Shown one piece after another: positions 15,679 to 23,556 of a DNA stretch of 64,000 nucleotides. The position numbers and the translations under genes are program-made. This DNA is from UMGS621 sp964468815. GTDB lineage: Bacteria > Bacillota > Clostridia > Christensenellales > Borkfalkiaceae. Below the pieces are notes generated by a model. It saw nothing but the letters and a program-made list of their open reading frames with translations. It was not told the origin of the DNA and did not search any database. The stretch is taken from contig CAYXWN010000001.1 of assembly GCA_964468815.1 (NCBI GenBank), forward strand, positions 1 to 64,000, written 5' to 3'. The stretch's first letter is position 1, and each line of letters opens with the position of its first letter.

Positions 15679-18605
15679 AACGAATCGATTGGAAACAGTT
15701 TGAAAAACCGAATAAAGAGTATCGCGCAAAACCCTTTTGGGCGTTAAACGGAAAACTTGAAAGACGTCATTTGAAATTTCAAATCGAATGTATGAAAAAA
15801 ATGGGGTTCGGCGGCGCGTTTTTACATTCGAGAACGGGGCTTGAAACCGAATATATGTCCGACGAATGGTTGGATTTAATTGATTACGCCGTGGAGGAAC
15901 TTCAAAGAAACGGGTTAGACGCGTATTTATACGACGAAGACCGATGGCCGAGCGGAACTTGCGGCGGACTCGTTACGCAAGAGAAAACATACCGCGCCAA
16001 AGCAATGGTTTACGACGAGGTTTGCGGCGAGTATACCGCGCTCGAAAACGTGCTCGGCGTATTCGCCGTAAGACTCAACGATAAGGGGCAGGTATGCGAT
16101 TACCGAAAAATTTCAGACGTGAAAGCCGCTAATTCAGGCGAGCGCGTATTTGTCTTTTACTACGTTTATATGGACTGCGATAGTTTTTATAACGGCTTTA
16201 CTTACGTCGATACCATGTATCGTAAAGCGACGGAACGTTTTCTTGCGCTTACGCATGAACGGTATAAGGCGAAAATGGGCGATAAATTCGGAAAAGAAAT
16301 TATCGGTATTTTCACGGACGAGCCGCATCGCGGTCCGTTTTTGAACGGTTTCGGGCATAAAGGCGAAAAAAAGGAGATTGAAATTCCGTATACTTACGCG
16401 TTATTCGACGAATTTTTCGCACGAAAGGGCTATCGGATAGAGGAACGGTTGCCTTTGTTGTGGTTCGGTAAGGCAGACAAGCCCTTTTGTAAGGAAACGT
16501 ACGATTTAATCGAAGTCGAGCAAGAGTTGTTTTTGGAAAATTTCGCAAAGCCGTATCATGATTGGTGTAAGGAAAACCGTTTGATTGTTACGGGACACGT
16601 ATTACACGAAGATAATCTCGCCTCGCAAACGACGATGTGCGGCAGTGTAATGCGTTATTACGAGTATATGGATTATCCCGGAATGGATAACCTTTGCGAA
16701 AGGAATTACGCATATAACGTTCCCGCGCTCGTAAATTCCGTAGCGAAACAACTCGGCAAAGATTTCGTTTTGGACGAATTATACGGCGCAACAGGTTGGC
16801 AAATGCGGTTTAACGATTATAAGCACACGGGCGATTGGCAGAGCGCGAGCGGCGTTAGTTTGCGTTGTCCGCATCTTTCTTGGTATACGATGAAAGGCGA
16901 GGCAAAACGCGACTATCCCGCGTCGATTTTGCATCAATCGGCGTGGGATGAAGATTTTTCCGTGGTGGAAGACTATTTCGCGCGGTTACAGTATTTGCTA
17001 TCGTGCGGTGAGGATTGCACGGACGTTGCGATTATCAATCCCGTGGAATCCGCTTGGGGCTTGACGAATCAATATGCTTACGTCAACTGCTTCGGAACGA
17101 CCGAGCCGTTATATCAACGTATTGAAAAAGAATATTACGAATTATACAAAGGATTATTATTGCGCGGCGCAAGCGTCGATTATATAGATGAGGGCTTATT
17201 CGCAAAATACGGCAAAGCGGAAAAAGGCCTTTTTTGTTGCGGAAAGAAAGGCTATAAAACGGTGCTTTTAAACGGTAATTTGACGTTGAGAACGAGTACC
17301 GTGTCCGCGTTAAATACGTTTTTACGTGGCGGCGGACGGGTGATTGTCGTTGGGAATATGCCTCGGTATTTAGACGGCGTGCCGCACGATTTTTCGGCGG
17401 AACTTTTCGGTGCGGAAGCGTTGCCGTTCGATATAAGTAACGTTTACAAAAGGATTGCGGATAAAGAAATAGAAACGAGCGACGCGCGTTTAATCGTTCG
17501 TAAACGTGATTTAGGCGAAGAAAAACTCGTGTTTTTACTCAATAGCGAGAAAGCGCAAACGTTTACCGCGAAGATACGGATTAAAACGCCCCTTTCGTGC
17601 GATAAATTGAATTTGAGAACGGGAAAACGGGAACGTGCGGACTACGTGCGCGACGGAGATTATATCGTTATTGAAAAAACGTTTGACGGCGGTGAAGAGT
17701 GTATGCTGTTTTTAAGTAAAGACAGAACCACTCCGCGTGGCGAAATTAAGGAACACGCTGTTACTTGCCCGAATGCGTTTTCATATGCATTGAGTGAACC
17801 AAACGTATTGGTTTTAGATAATGCAGAATATTTTATCGACGGTAAAAGTCAAGGGCGAGACTATGTTTTGAATATCGATCGAGCCGTGCGTAAAAATTTC
17901 GGTTTGGAAACTCGTCACGGCGAAATGATTCAACCTTGGTTTAAGAAGAAATATTTTTCAATCAACGAAAAAAACTACGGAAAAATCACGTTAAAATATA
18001 CTTTTAACACAGAATATATTCCCGATGATATTTATTTGATGGCGGAAGATTTGGAAAATTCTAAGGTTTCGTTAAACGGAATCGTATGCAACGGCGAATT
18101 GAAAGAAACGCCGATCGATAATGCGTTCCGTTTGTTGGAATTGCCCTTTTCCGCGTTAAAAATAGGGGAAAACATCTTGGAAATATCCTTTGATTTTTAC
18201 GAACGAAGCAATATCGAGGGCGTGTTTTTATGTGGTGATTTCGGGGTTCGTTCGGGCGATACGGGTGTAATCGTGTCGCGCGCGGAGAAATTGTCGTTAG
18301 GAGATATTTCAACGCAAGGCTTTCCGTATTACGGCGGAAGAATAAAAGCGTTTGCGAAATTGGAAAACGGAAAATACGTAGCAAAAACGTCCGAATTAGA
18401 TTGTGCTTTACTCAAAATCAACGGCTCGCCGATTGCTTTTACGCCGTATGAAACGGAATTTGTCGTTGATAACGGGCGGTTAGAAATCGAAATGGTTTTT
18501 ACGAGAAACAATACGTTCGGTTGTTCGGACGAAAACGGCAAGCATACAATGCTTATTCGTCAAGGTTTGGTTGTGCCGCTAAAATTTCAAAAAATAAAAG
18601 GGTAA
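15675..18605 (+). CDS. GH106-like glycoside hydrolase
   Basis: The ATG at 15675 overlaps the upstream TGA (ATGA) and gives 976 residues; open frame farther upstream is shadow of the rhamnosidase-like gene. The start region (PFWALNGKLE, then MKKMGFGGAFLHSRTGL and YLYDEDRWPSG within the first 110 residues) is characteristic of large GH106-like putative alpha-L-rhamnosidases. IIGIFTDEPHRG near residue 212 and later VLDELYGATGW provide acidic residues in a TIM barrel. The C-terminal third is beta-rich and resembles galactose-binding-like sandwiches. No signal, so probably cytosolic, acting with the GH78 and GH94 enzymes. The family link is by motif memory and the reaction is inferred. Confidence 0.65.
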   Translation: MKRIDWKQFEKPNKEYRAKPFWALNGKLERRHLKFQIECMKKMGFGGAFLHSRTGLETEYMSDEWLDLIDYAVEELQRNGLDAYLYDEDRWPSGTCGGLVTQEKTYRAKAMVYDEVCGEYTALENVLGVFAVRLNDKGQVCDYRKISDVKAANSGERVFVFYYVYMDCDSFYNGFTYVDTMYRKATERFLALTHERYKAKMGDKFGKEIIGIFTDEPHRGPFLNGFGHKGEKKEIEIPYTYALFDEFFARKGYRIEERLPLLWFGKADKPFCKETYDLIEVEQELFLENFAKPYHDWCKENRLIVTGHVLHEDNLASQTTMCGSVMRYYEYMDYPGMDNLCERNYAYNVPALVNSVAKQLGKDFVLDELYGATGWQMRFNDYKHTGDWQSASGVSLRCPHLSWYTMKGEAKRDYPASILHQSAWDEDFSVVEDYFARLQYLLSCGEDCTDVAIINPVESAWGLTNQYAYVNCFGTTEPLYQRIEKEYYELYKGLLLRGASVDYIDEGLFAKYGKAEKGLFCCGKKGYKTVLLNGNLTLRTSTVSALNTFLRGGGRVIVVGNMPRYLDGVPHDFSAELFGAEALPFDISNVYKRIADKEIETSDARLIVRKRDLGEEKLVFLLNSEKAQTFTAKIRIKTPLSCDKLNLRTGKRERADYVRDGDYIVIEKTFDGGEECMLFLSKDRTTPRGEIKEHAVTCPNAFSYALSEPNVLVLDNAEYFIDGKSQGRDYVLNIDRAVRKNFGLETRHGEMIQPWFKKKYFSINEKNYGKITLKYTFNTEYIPDDIYLMAEDLENSKVSLNGIVCNGELKETPIDNAFRLLELPFSALKIGENILEISFDFYERSNIEGVFLCGDFGVRSGDTGVIVSRAEKLSLGDISTQGFPYYGGRIKAFAKLENGKYVAKTSELDCALLKINGSPIAFTPYETEFVVDNGRLEIEMVFTRNNTFGCSDENGKHTMLIRQGLVVPLKFQKIKG

Positions 18606-18609
18606 GAAG

Positions 18610-20421
18610 ATGAAGAAACTGAAATTTATATTTGCTATTTTTGTAACGATATGCGTTGCCGTTACGGGAATATTGTCGTTAAATGTTGCTACGACTTTTG
18701 CCGAAGAAACGGTGACAAGTGACGATGTGTTTGCCGAAACGTATCAAGCAGAAACGGCACTAATCAATCCGCCGACCGTGATAGGTAAGGCGAATAGCGT
18801 AAGCAAAATAGAAGAAATCGTATCGGACGAAAAAAGACCGTCTAATCTAATTCTGAAAATGGGAGAAGATGGTAGCGTCATTGATGATAACGGAAAAATG
18901 CTTGGTGCGTTAAAAAACATATATCAAAAGTTAAATCATAAAATAATTCCCGTGGTGTATCTTTCTTCGCAAAAATCCGCGGATGCGCTTTGTTCGTTTT
19001 TCGCCAACGAAATCAATATTCTCGATATCGCGGTGATGTCCGATAAACCGGAATTGGTAAAGAGCGTAAAAACGGTGTATCCCGCGGTTAGAGGAATCGT
19101 TGATTATACGCAATATACCGAAATAGAAGATCCGTACACCTTGGTGAAAAGCGCGAATATGAATTATGCGACCGTTATCGTTTTGTCGCAAAAGGCGGCT
19201 GAGCAAAAGGTCGTGGAATTTATTCAAGCACGTTTTAAAACCGTGTGGGTTGAGGCGGATAGTGCAAACGATATTGATTTCTACGATACAATAAATAGCG
19301 GTACGTACGGGATTATTACCGAAAATTATAAGGCGGCATACCGTGTGTTAGAAAGTTATCCGAATGGTTATGCGCGTCCTTCGTTTAACGTGGCGCATCG
19401 AGGCGTTCCGAACGAATCAAATGAAAACTCTCTTAGCGGAGTTAACAAAGCAATCGAATACGGTGCAACGCATGTTGAATTGGACGGACGGGTGACCTTA
19501 GACGGTGTGATCATGATGTCGCACGATGCAAATATTAGCAGAGTGTCCGACGGAGAAGGTATATTAGAGAATATGACGTATGACGAATTACGGCAATATA
19601 ATCTTGATTTGTTTGCCCCTGAACCCATTCCAACGTTGGCGGAAATCATGACGACAATGAAAGGAACGGGTGTTGTGTTGGTTTTTGAAATCAAAACGGA
19701 AACATTGGGTATTCTGCGTGTTTTGAGAGATCTAATAGAAGAATACGATTTTTGGGATCAGATTGTTGTAATAACGTTTAATGAAAAACAATTAGAAGCG
19801 ATGAAAACGGAAATTCCGGAAGGCCCGACGGCTCTTTTAGCGAGCGGCGTGACAGAGGAGAAATTTCAATCGACGTATCTCGCTAAGATTATGTCGTATA
19901 ATTCGGTTTTGGATTGTAATGCAGTCGGCGAGCATTTCAACGAGGCGGTATTGAAAGATCGCGGCTTGATCGGGTGGTATTGGACGTTCGGAAACTTTTA
20001 TTCGGTAGATATCGCCGTTTTGAGCGGATATACGGGGATTACAAATAATGCGGCCGATTATTATTCTGTTGAGCCTAAAAGAGTTTCAAGAGCGGATATA
20101 TTGACCATTCTCGCCGAACAAACGTTTACAGTCGGTGATGCGATTACATTAAATCTTGAAATGTATACGGGAGAAGTTGAAGAAGTCGATGGGATAATTT
20201 ACGCTTTGGAAGATAACGGGGAATATTTTTCCGTGATAGCGAGTTATTCATCGTCTGAAAATGCCTATCCTATGTATACGAGGAAAATAAAAATCTATAA
20301 AAATGTAGAGCCAACGAAAAAGCATGGTTGTGACGGAATAATCGGCGGCGGTGGTATAGGCTTAACGTTTTTATTGTTTTTCGGAGTTGCTGTAATATTG
20401 AAAAGGAAAATGCTGATATAA
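18610..20421 (+). CDS. secreted glycerophosphodiester phosphodiesterase-like protein with GC-type C-terminal anchor
   Basis: The 603-residue product has a Sec signal (about 1-31, cleavage after TFA). Residues of about 255-480 form a GDPD domain: FNVAHRGVPNESNENSLSG with the catalytic His, GATHVELDGRVTLDG with the metal Glu/Asp, and MSHD with the second His. Residues 45-250 look like a second, degenerate barrel-like half (VIPVVYLSS, ATVIVLSQ) without those residues. The end is HGCDG (Cys574), a hydrophobic helix and KRKMLI, matching the tails of the proteins starting at 4688 and 23557. GDPD enzymes release glycerol 3-phosphate; in this operon the substrate could be a phospho-linked glycan decoration. 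That role is speculative. Confidence 0.75.
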   Translation: MKKLKFIFAIFVTICVAVTGILSLNVATTFAEETVTSDDVFAETYQAETALINPPTVIGKANSVSKIEEIVSDEKRPSNLILKMGEDGSVIDDNGKMLGALKNIYQKLNHKIIPVVYLSSQKSADALCSFFANEINILDIAVMSDKPELVKSVKTVYPAVRGIVDYTQYTEIEDPYTLVKSANMNYATVIVLSQKAAEQKVVEFIQARFKTVWVEADSANDIDFYDTINSGTYGIITENYKAAYRVLESYPNGYARPSFNVAHRGVPNESNENSLSGVNKAIEYGATHVELDGRVTLDGVIMMSHDANISRVSDGEGILENMTYDELRQYNLDLFAPEPIPTLAEIMTTMKGTGVVLVFEIKTETLGILRVLRDLIEEYDFWDQIVVITFNEKQLEAMKTEIPEGPTALLASGVTEEKFQSTYLAKIMSYNSVLDCNAVGEHFNEAVLKDRGLIGWYWTFGNFYSVDIAVLSGYTGITNNAADYYSVEPKRVSRADILTILAEQTFTVGDAITLNLEMYTGEVEEVDGIIYALEDNGEYFSVIASYSSSENAYPMYTRKIKIYKNVEPTKKHGCDGIIGGGGIGLTFLLFFGVAVILKRKMLI

Positions 20422-20543
20422 TGTTGGCACTTATAATGCATGGTTTATTAAGATTGTATGACATAAAAAAGACTCCTAATGAAACAATTTGCTTGGCTGA
20501 ACTGCTTATTAAGTTGGTGGATGAGGATAGTACAGTCTTCTAA
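20421..20543 (+). CDS. possible 40-residue open frame after the GDPD gene
   Basis: An ATG that shares one base with the preceding stop (TAATG) opens a frame of 40 codons ending at TAA 20541-20543. The product would be moderately charged and leucine-rich, with the segment ETICLAELLIKLVDEDS. There is no separate ribosome site and I recognise no family, so translation would depend on coupling. It may be a chance frame or the remnant of a degraded gene. Confidence 0.22.
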   Translation: MLALIMHGLLRLYDIKKTPNETICLAELLIKLVDEDSTVF

Positions 20544-20639
20544 TGGTGTATATATCCTTCTTTTGGTAAAAAGTAGAATATAATGAAAACTAACTATAAA
20601 AACGAATTACCAAACAGGGGCGAACATAGTATTACGATT

Positions 20640-20666
20640 GTGTTTTTATAAAAGCACGCTTTTTTT
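20640..20666 (+). terminator. likely intrinsic terminator of the first glycan operon
   Basis: GTGTTTTT (20640-20647) pairs with AAAAGCAC (20650-20657, one G-T pair), giving a 7- or 8-bp stem followed by a run of seven T (20660-20666). It is the first good + strand terminator after the GDPD gene, about 220 bases beyond its stop. Confidence 0.55.
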
Positions 20667-20879
20667 GTGTGGGAGAGTAAAAAATTCCGTAAATCTAACG
20701 AAAAAAGTCGTTTTTGCGGAATGATTGCGGCACCTTTTCAAGCCCGACAGAAAAAATGCGGACTCTTTTATGACTATAATATTTTTCGAATTTAGTGCAG
20801 TAAAATTCTCCCTTTATTTTTAGTAGGTCTATTTGCACTAGAAAGGAAATTCCTTTTTGCCGAAAGATATGGGCAATGG
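20667..20879. other. non-coding gap with nested inverted repeats
   Basis: I see no gene here. ATTCCG/CGGAAT encloses AACGA/TCGTT (about 20684-20723), TAGTGCA (20793-20799) is inverted at 20834-20840, and AAAGGA/TCCTTT flanks AAT just after. These may be transcript-end structures for the two converging transcripts (GDPD operon from the left, araC from the right). Confidence 0.35.
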
Positions 20880-21704
20880 TTAAATGTCTGATTGCATACC
20901 GTTCGGGAGGGCTTTTTCCGTTATTTGATGGAATTTAATTCTGTATTGGTGCGGCGTGATGTTTTCGCATTGTTTAAACATTTTGATAAGCGCCGGCGTG
21001 TTTGAAATTTTACATAATTCCGTTATTTTTTCAAGCGAATAATTGGTTGTTTCCAAGTATTTTTTTATAATTTGAACGATTTGTTTTTTGCGCTCTTGCC
21101 CGGGGGAAATACCGAATTGCTTTTTGTATATTTCGCAAAAATACGATAAATTATAGCCTAACTTTTGCGCCAATATGCTTACGGAGTTTTCGATCGGGTT
21201 TGTCAGCAAATCTTCGCGCGCGTTAAATAAGACGTTTTTAGACGGAATTGAATTAACGGAAGTGTGATATGCTTTTTCCAACGACTTAAACAAACTGACG
21301 ATAATCGACGGAATTAGGTGTTTTTTCTCTGCAAAATAGTTCGTATTAAGCGTAAAAGAAATTTCATCTAAGATTTTTAATATTTTATTGAGATCTTCCG
21401 TATTTACGGTAAAAATTCTGTTTAACGGGAAAGAGTATCCTGCAAACAGAGAACTGTCGCATAAAAAGCCCAAGAAACTGTTCAAAAAGAAAGAATCGTG
21501 ACTTTTATATGCTTGTAACTGTTCGGGGGAATAAACGATAATGCTGTTTTTGGGGCACGAAAAATAGTTGCTGCCGTTATAAGAGAACAGAATATTGGAT
21601 TGAAAAATCGTAAGAAGGTACATACCTGCCCGTTCGTGAAAGCATACAAAATCAGGTGTTTCCATCTTATTTGTTATAGCGATAATATTTTCGAATTGAG
21701 CCAT
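20880..21704 (-). CDS. AraC-family transcriptional regulator
   Basis: The 274-residue protein has an N-terminal sensing region (1-150, with the cupin-like stretch FSYNGSNYFSCPKNSIIVYSP) and a C-terminal AraC DNA-binding domain (about 170-265). Its first HTH includes VSILAQKLGYNLSYFCEIYKKQFG followed by the typical SPGQ, and the second includes LEKITELCKISNTPALIKMFKQ with HQYR. It is transcribed away from the GH51 arabinofuranosidase gene with a 209-base divergent promoter region, so it most likely activates the arabinofuranosidase gene, and perhaps the genes behind it, in response to a sugar. It is low in GC like its flanks. Confidence 0.9.
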   Translation of the reverse strand: MAQFENIIAITNKMETPDFVCFHERAGMYLLTIFQSNILFSYNGSNYFSCPKNSIIVYSPEQLQAYKSHDSFFLNSFLGFLCDSSLFAGYSFPLNRIFTVNTEDLNKILKILDEISFTLNTNYFAEKKHLIPSIIVSLFKSLEKAYHTSVNSIPSKNVLFNAREDLLTNPIENSVSILAQKLGYNLSYFCEIYKKQFGISPGQERKKQIVQIIKKYLETTNYSLEKITELCKISNTPALIKMFKQCENITPHQYRIKFHQITEKALPNGMQSDI

Positions 21705-21731
21705 CGTTCGTCCCCTTGTGCTGATACTTTT

Positions 21732-21759
21732 ATTTTAGCATAATAAAAGAATTTGTCAA
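21732..21759 (-). promoter_or_regulatory. sigma-A-type promoter of the AraC-family gene
   Basis: On the - strand TTGACA (21759-21754) and TAAAAT (21737-21732) are 16 bases apart, about 30 bases upstream of the start codon. Confidence 0.6.
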
Positions 21760-21812
21760 TCGCTTTTTTATTAATTACCACAAAAAAGATAATTTTTACA
21801 ATAAATTAGATA

Positions 21813-21841
21813 TTGAAATCAAGCCGTTTAGGATTTATAAT
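21813..21841 (+). promoter_or_regulatory. sigma-A-type promoter of the GH51 gene
   Basis: TTGAAA (21813-21818) and TATAAT (21836-21841) have a 17-base spacer. A short inverted repeat AGATT/AATCT (21842-21855) lies at the expected transcription start and could be a regulator contact. A GAAGGGAAAGGCG site precedes the ATG at 21914. Confidence 0.7.
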
Positions 21842-21913
21842 AGATTTGATAATCTGAATTATGATTTGAAAGAATCGGAACTACGATAAAATTTTTCGAA
21901 GGGAAAGGCGAAA

Positions 21914-23407
21914 ATGAAGTGTAAAATAAAAGTTAGCAGTAAAAAAATTATTTCTAAAATAGATGAAAAGATATTTGGCTCGTTTGTCGAACATGTCGGA
22001 CGTTCCGTTTATAACGGGATTTACGAGCCGAAGCATATTTGCGCTGACGAGGAAGGGTTTAGAACGGACGTTATTAAAGCCGTGCGCGATTTAAACGTAA
22101 CATGCGTAAGATATCCGGGCGGTAATTTCGTTTCCGGTTATGATTGGAAAGATGGAATCGGCGATCGCTCGAAAAGGCCGACGAGAATCAACCTTGCTTG
22201 GCGGGAAAGAGAACCGAATTTGATCGGTACGGACGAATTTATGTCTTGGGCGAAAAAAGCGGATATAGAGCCGATTTTGGCGGTTAGTATGGGAAATTCC
22301 GGCCCGAAAGAAGCCGCCGAACTTGTAGAATACTGCAATTTCCCGGATGGGACGTATTGGTCGGATAAGCGGAGAGAAAACGGTGCGGAAAAACCGTACG
22401 GGATAAAATATTGGTGCGTTGGTAACGAGATGGACGGCTCTTATCAAATGGGGGCGTTGTCTGCCGAGTCTTATGGAAAAAAAGCGTATGAAGCGGCGAA
22501 GCAAATGAAACGGGTAGACGATTCTATTCGGTTTGTCATGGCGGGCAGTTCTTCGCCGTGGTCGCCTACGTTCCCCGTTTGGGATAAAACCGTTTTAAAT
22601 GAAACGTATCAGTATGCGGACTTTTTATCTTTGCACGCTTATTACTCGTATAAACAGTATGGCGATGAAAAACGTTCGTTAAAGGAATTTTTGGCTTCTC
22701 CGGTTAATTTCGAGCAATATATCAATACCGTGCAAGGTGTATGTGACGAGGTGAAGAGGCAAAAGGGTGAGAAAAAAGATATCATGCTTGCCGTGGATGA
22801 ATGGAACGTATGGCATAATGATACCGAAATTCACGAAACGCTATATTCCATTGGGGAAAAACTTATTGAAAACAATTACGATTTTGCAGACGCACTTGTA
22901 GTTGCGGGGCTGTTGAGCGTGCTTGTCAATCATTGCGATAGGGTAAAAATCGCTTGCATGGCTCAACTTGTCAACGTGATTGCTCCCATCTATACGCAAA
23001 CGGGGGGAAGTGCGATTAAACAAACGACGTTTTATCCCTTTGAAATGTTTGCTGAGTCGAAGGGTTTTAACGCATTGATTCAAGAGGTTGAGCGGGACGA
23101 ATACAATTGCGATTACGGAAAAGCGCCGTATGTGTATAGTTCGGTTTGTTACGATGAGGAAAGCAAAGCGTACGTCGGGTATTTTATTAACGTCGCAGAC
23201 GAAGACTGCGATTTACAAATGGAATTCGATGAACGTGTTTCGTTTGAGGAGCAAGTGGTTATTTCCGCCGATTTGCATCAAAAAAACACGTTTGAAAATC
23301 CGTTTGCCGTAATCCCGAAGAGCAAAAAGGGAACAAAAGAAGTCGGGGAAAAGCATAACGTAAAATTATCGGCGTATAGCATCAATTATTTGAAATGGAA
23401 AAAATAA
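21914..23407 (+). CDS. abfA: GH51 alpha-L-arabinofuranosidase
   Basis: At 497 residues this is a full-length GH51 enzyme. IFGSFVEHVGRSVYNGIYEP near the N terminus, RYPGGNFVSGYDWKDGIG (about 66-83), the acid/base Glu172 in CVGNEMDG and the nucleophile Glu296 in AVDEWNVWH are all present. The C-terminal beta sandwich ends in SAYSINYLKWKK. It has no signal peptide, so it acts inside the cell, removing terminal alpha-L-arabinofuranose from imported arabino-oligosaccharides. It has its own promoter, opposite an AraC-type regulator, and is followed by a hairpin/T-run, so it may be transcribed partly apart from the genes behind it. Confidence 0.95.
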   Translation: MKCKIKVSSKKIISKIDEKIFGSFVEHVGRSVYNGIYEPKHICADEEGFRTDVIKAVRDLNVTCVRYPGGNFVSGYDWKDGIGDRSKRPTRINLAWREREPNLIGTDEFMSWAKKADIEPILAVSMGNSGPKEAAELVEYCNFPDGTYWSDKRRENGAEKPYGIKYWCVGNEMDGSYQMGALSAESYGKKAYEAAKQMKRVDDSIRFVMAGSSSPWSPTFPVWDKTVLNETYQYADFLSLHAYYSYKQYGDEKRSLKEFLASPVNFEQYINTVQGVCDEVKRQKGEKKDIMLAVDEWNVWHNDTEIHETLYSIGEKLIENNYDFADALVVAGLLSVLVNHCDRVKIACMAQLVNVIAPIYTQTGGSAIKQTTFYPFEMFAESKGFNALIQEVERDEYNCDYGKAPYVYSSVCYDEESKAYVGYFINVADEDCDLQMEFDERVSFEEQVVISADLHQKNTFENPFAVIPKSKKGTKEVGEKHNVKLSAYSINYLKWKK

Positions 23408-23454
23408 ACGGGTTTTAACCGCAGTTGCGGTAAAATAGGGGAAAAGTCGTTTTT

Positions 23455-23496
23455 AAAAAGGGAATCCCTTTTTGCTTTGTTTTTCAAAAACAAAGC
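23455..23496 (+). terminator. double hairpin after the GH51 gene
   Basis: AAAAAGGG (23455-23462) pairs with CCCTTTTT (23466-23473), and its T-rich arm leads into GCTTTGTTTTT, which forms a perfect 11-bp palindrome with AAAAACAAAGC (23474-23484 and 23486-23496, one-base centre). The first stem plus the T-rich tail is a plausible terminator with partial read-through to the following surface-protein and importer genes. The remaining 23408-23556 stretch holds an ACCGCA/TGCGGT hairpin and an AAGGAG ribosome site (23543-23548). Confidence 0.55.
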
Positions 23497-23556
23497 AAAG
23501 CAATTCTTTTCAGAAACGACGTGTTCCTTTTGAAAAATATGAAAGGAGAAGATGGA

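Noticed and set aside
20422..20879. Insertion sequence or phage remnant in the low-GC gap
   Set aside because: Several inverted repeats exist, but no transposase or integrase fragment, target duplication or paired terminal repeats could be found.
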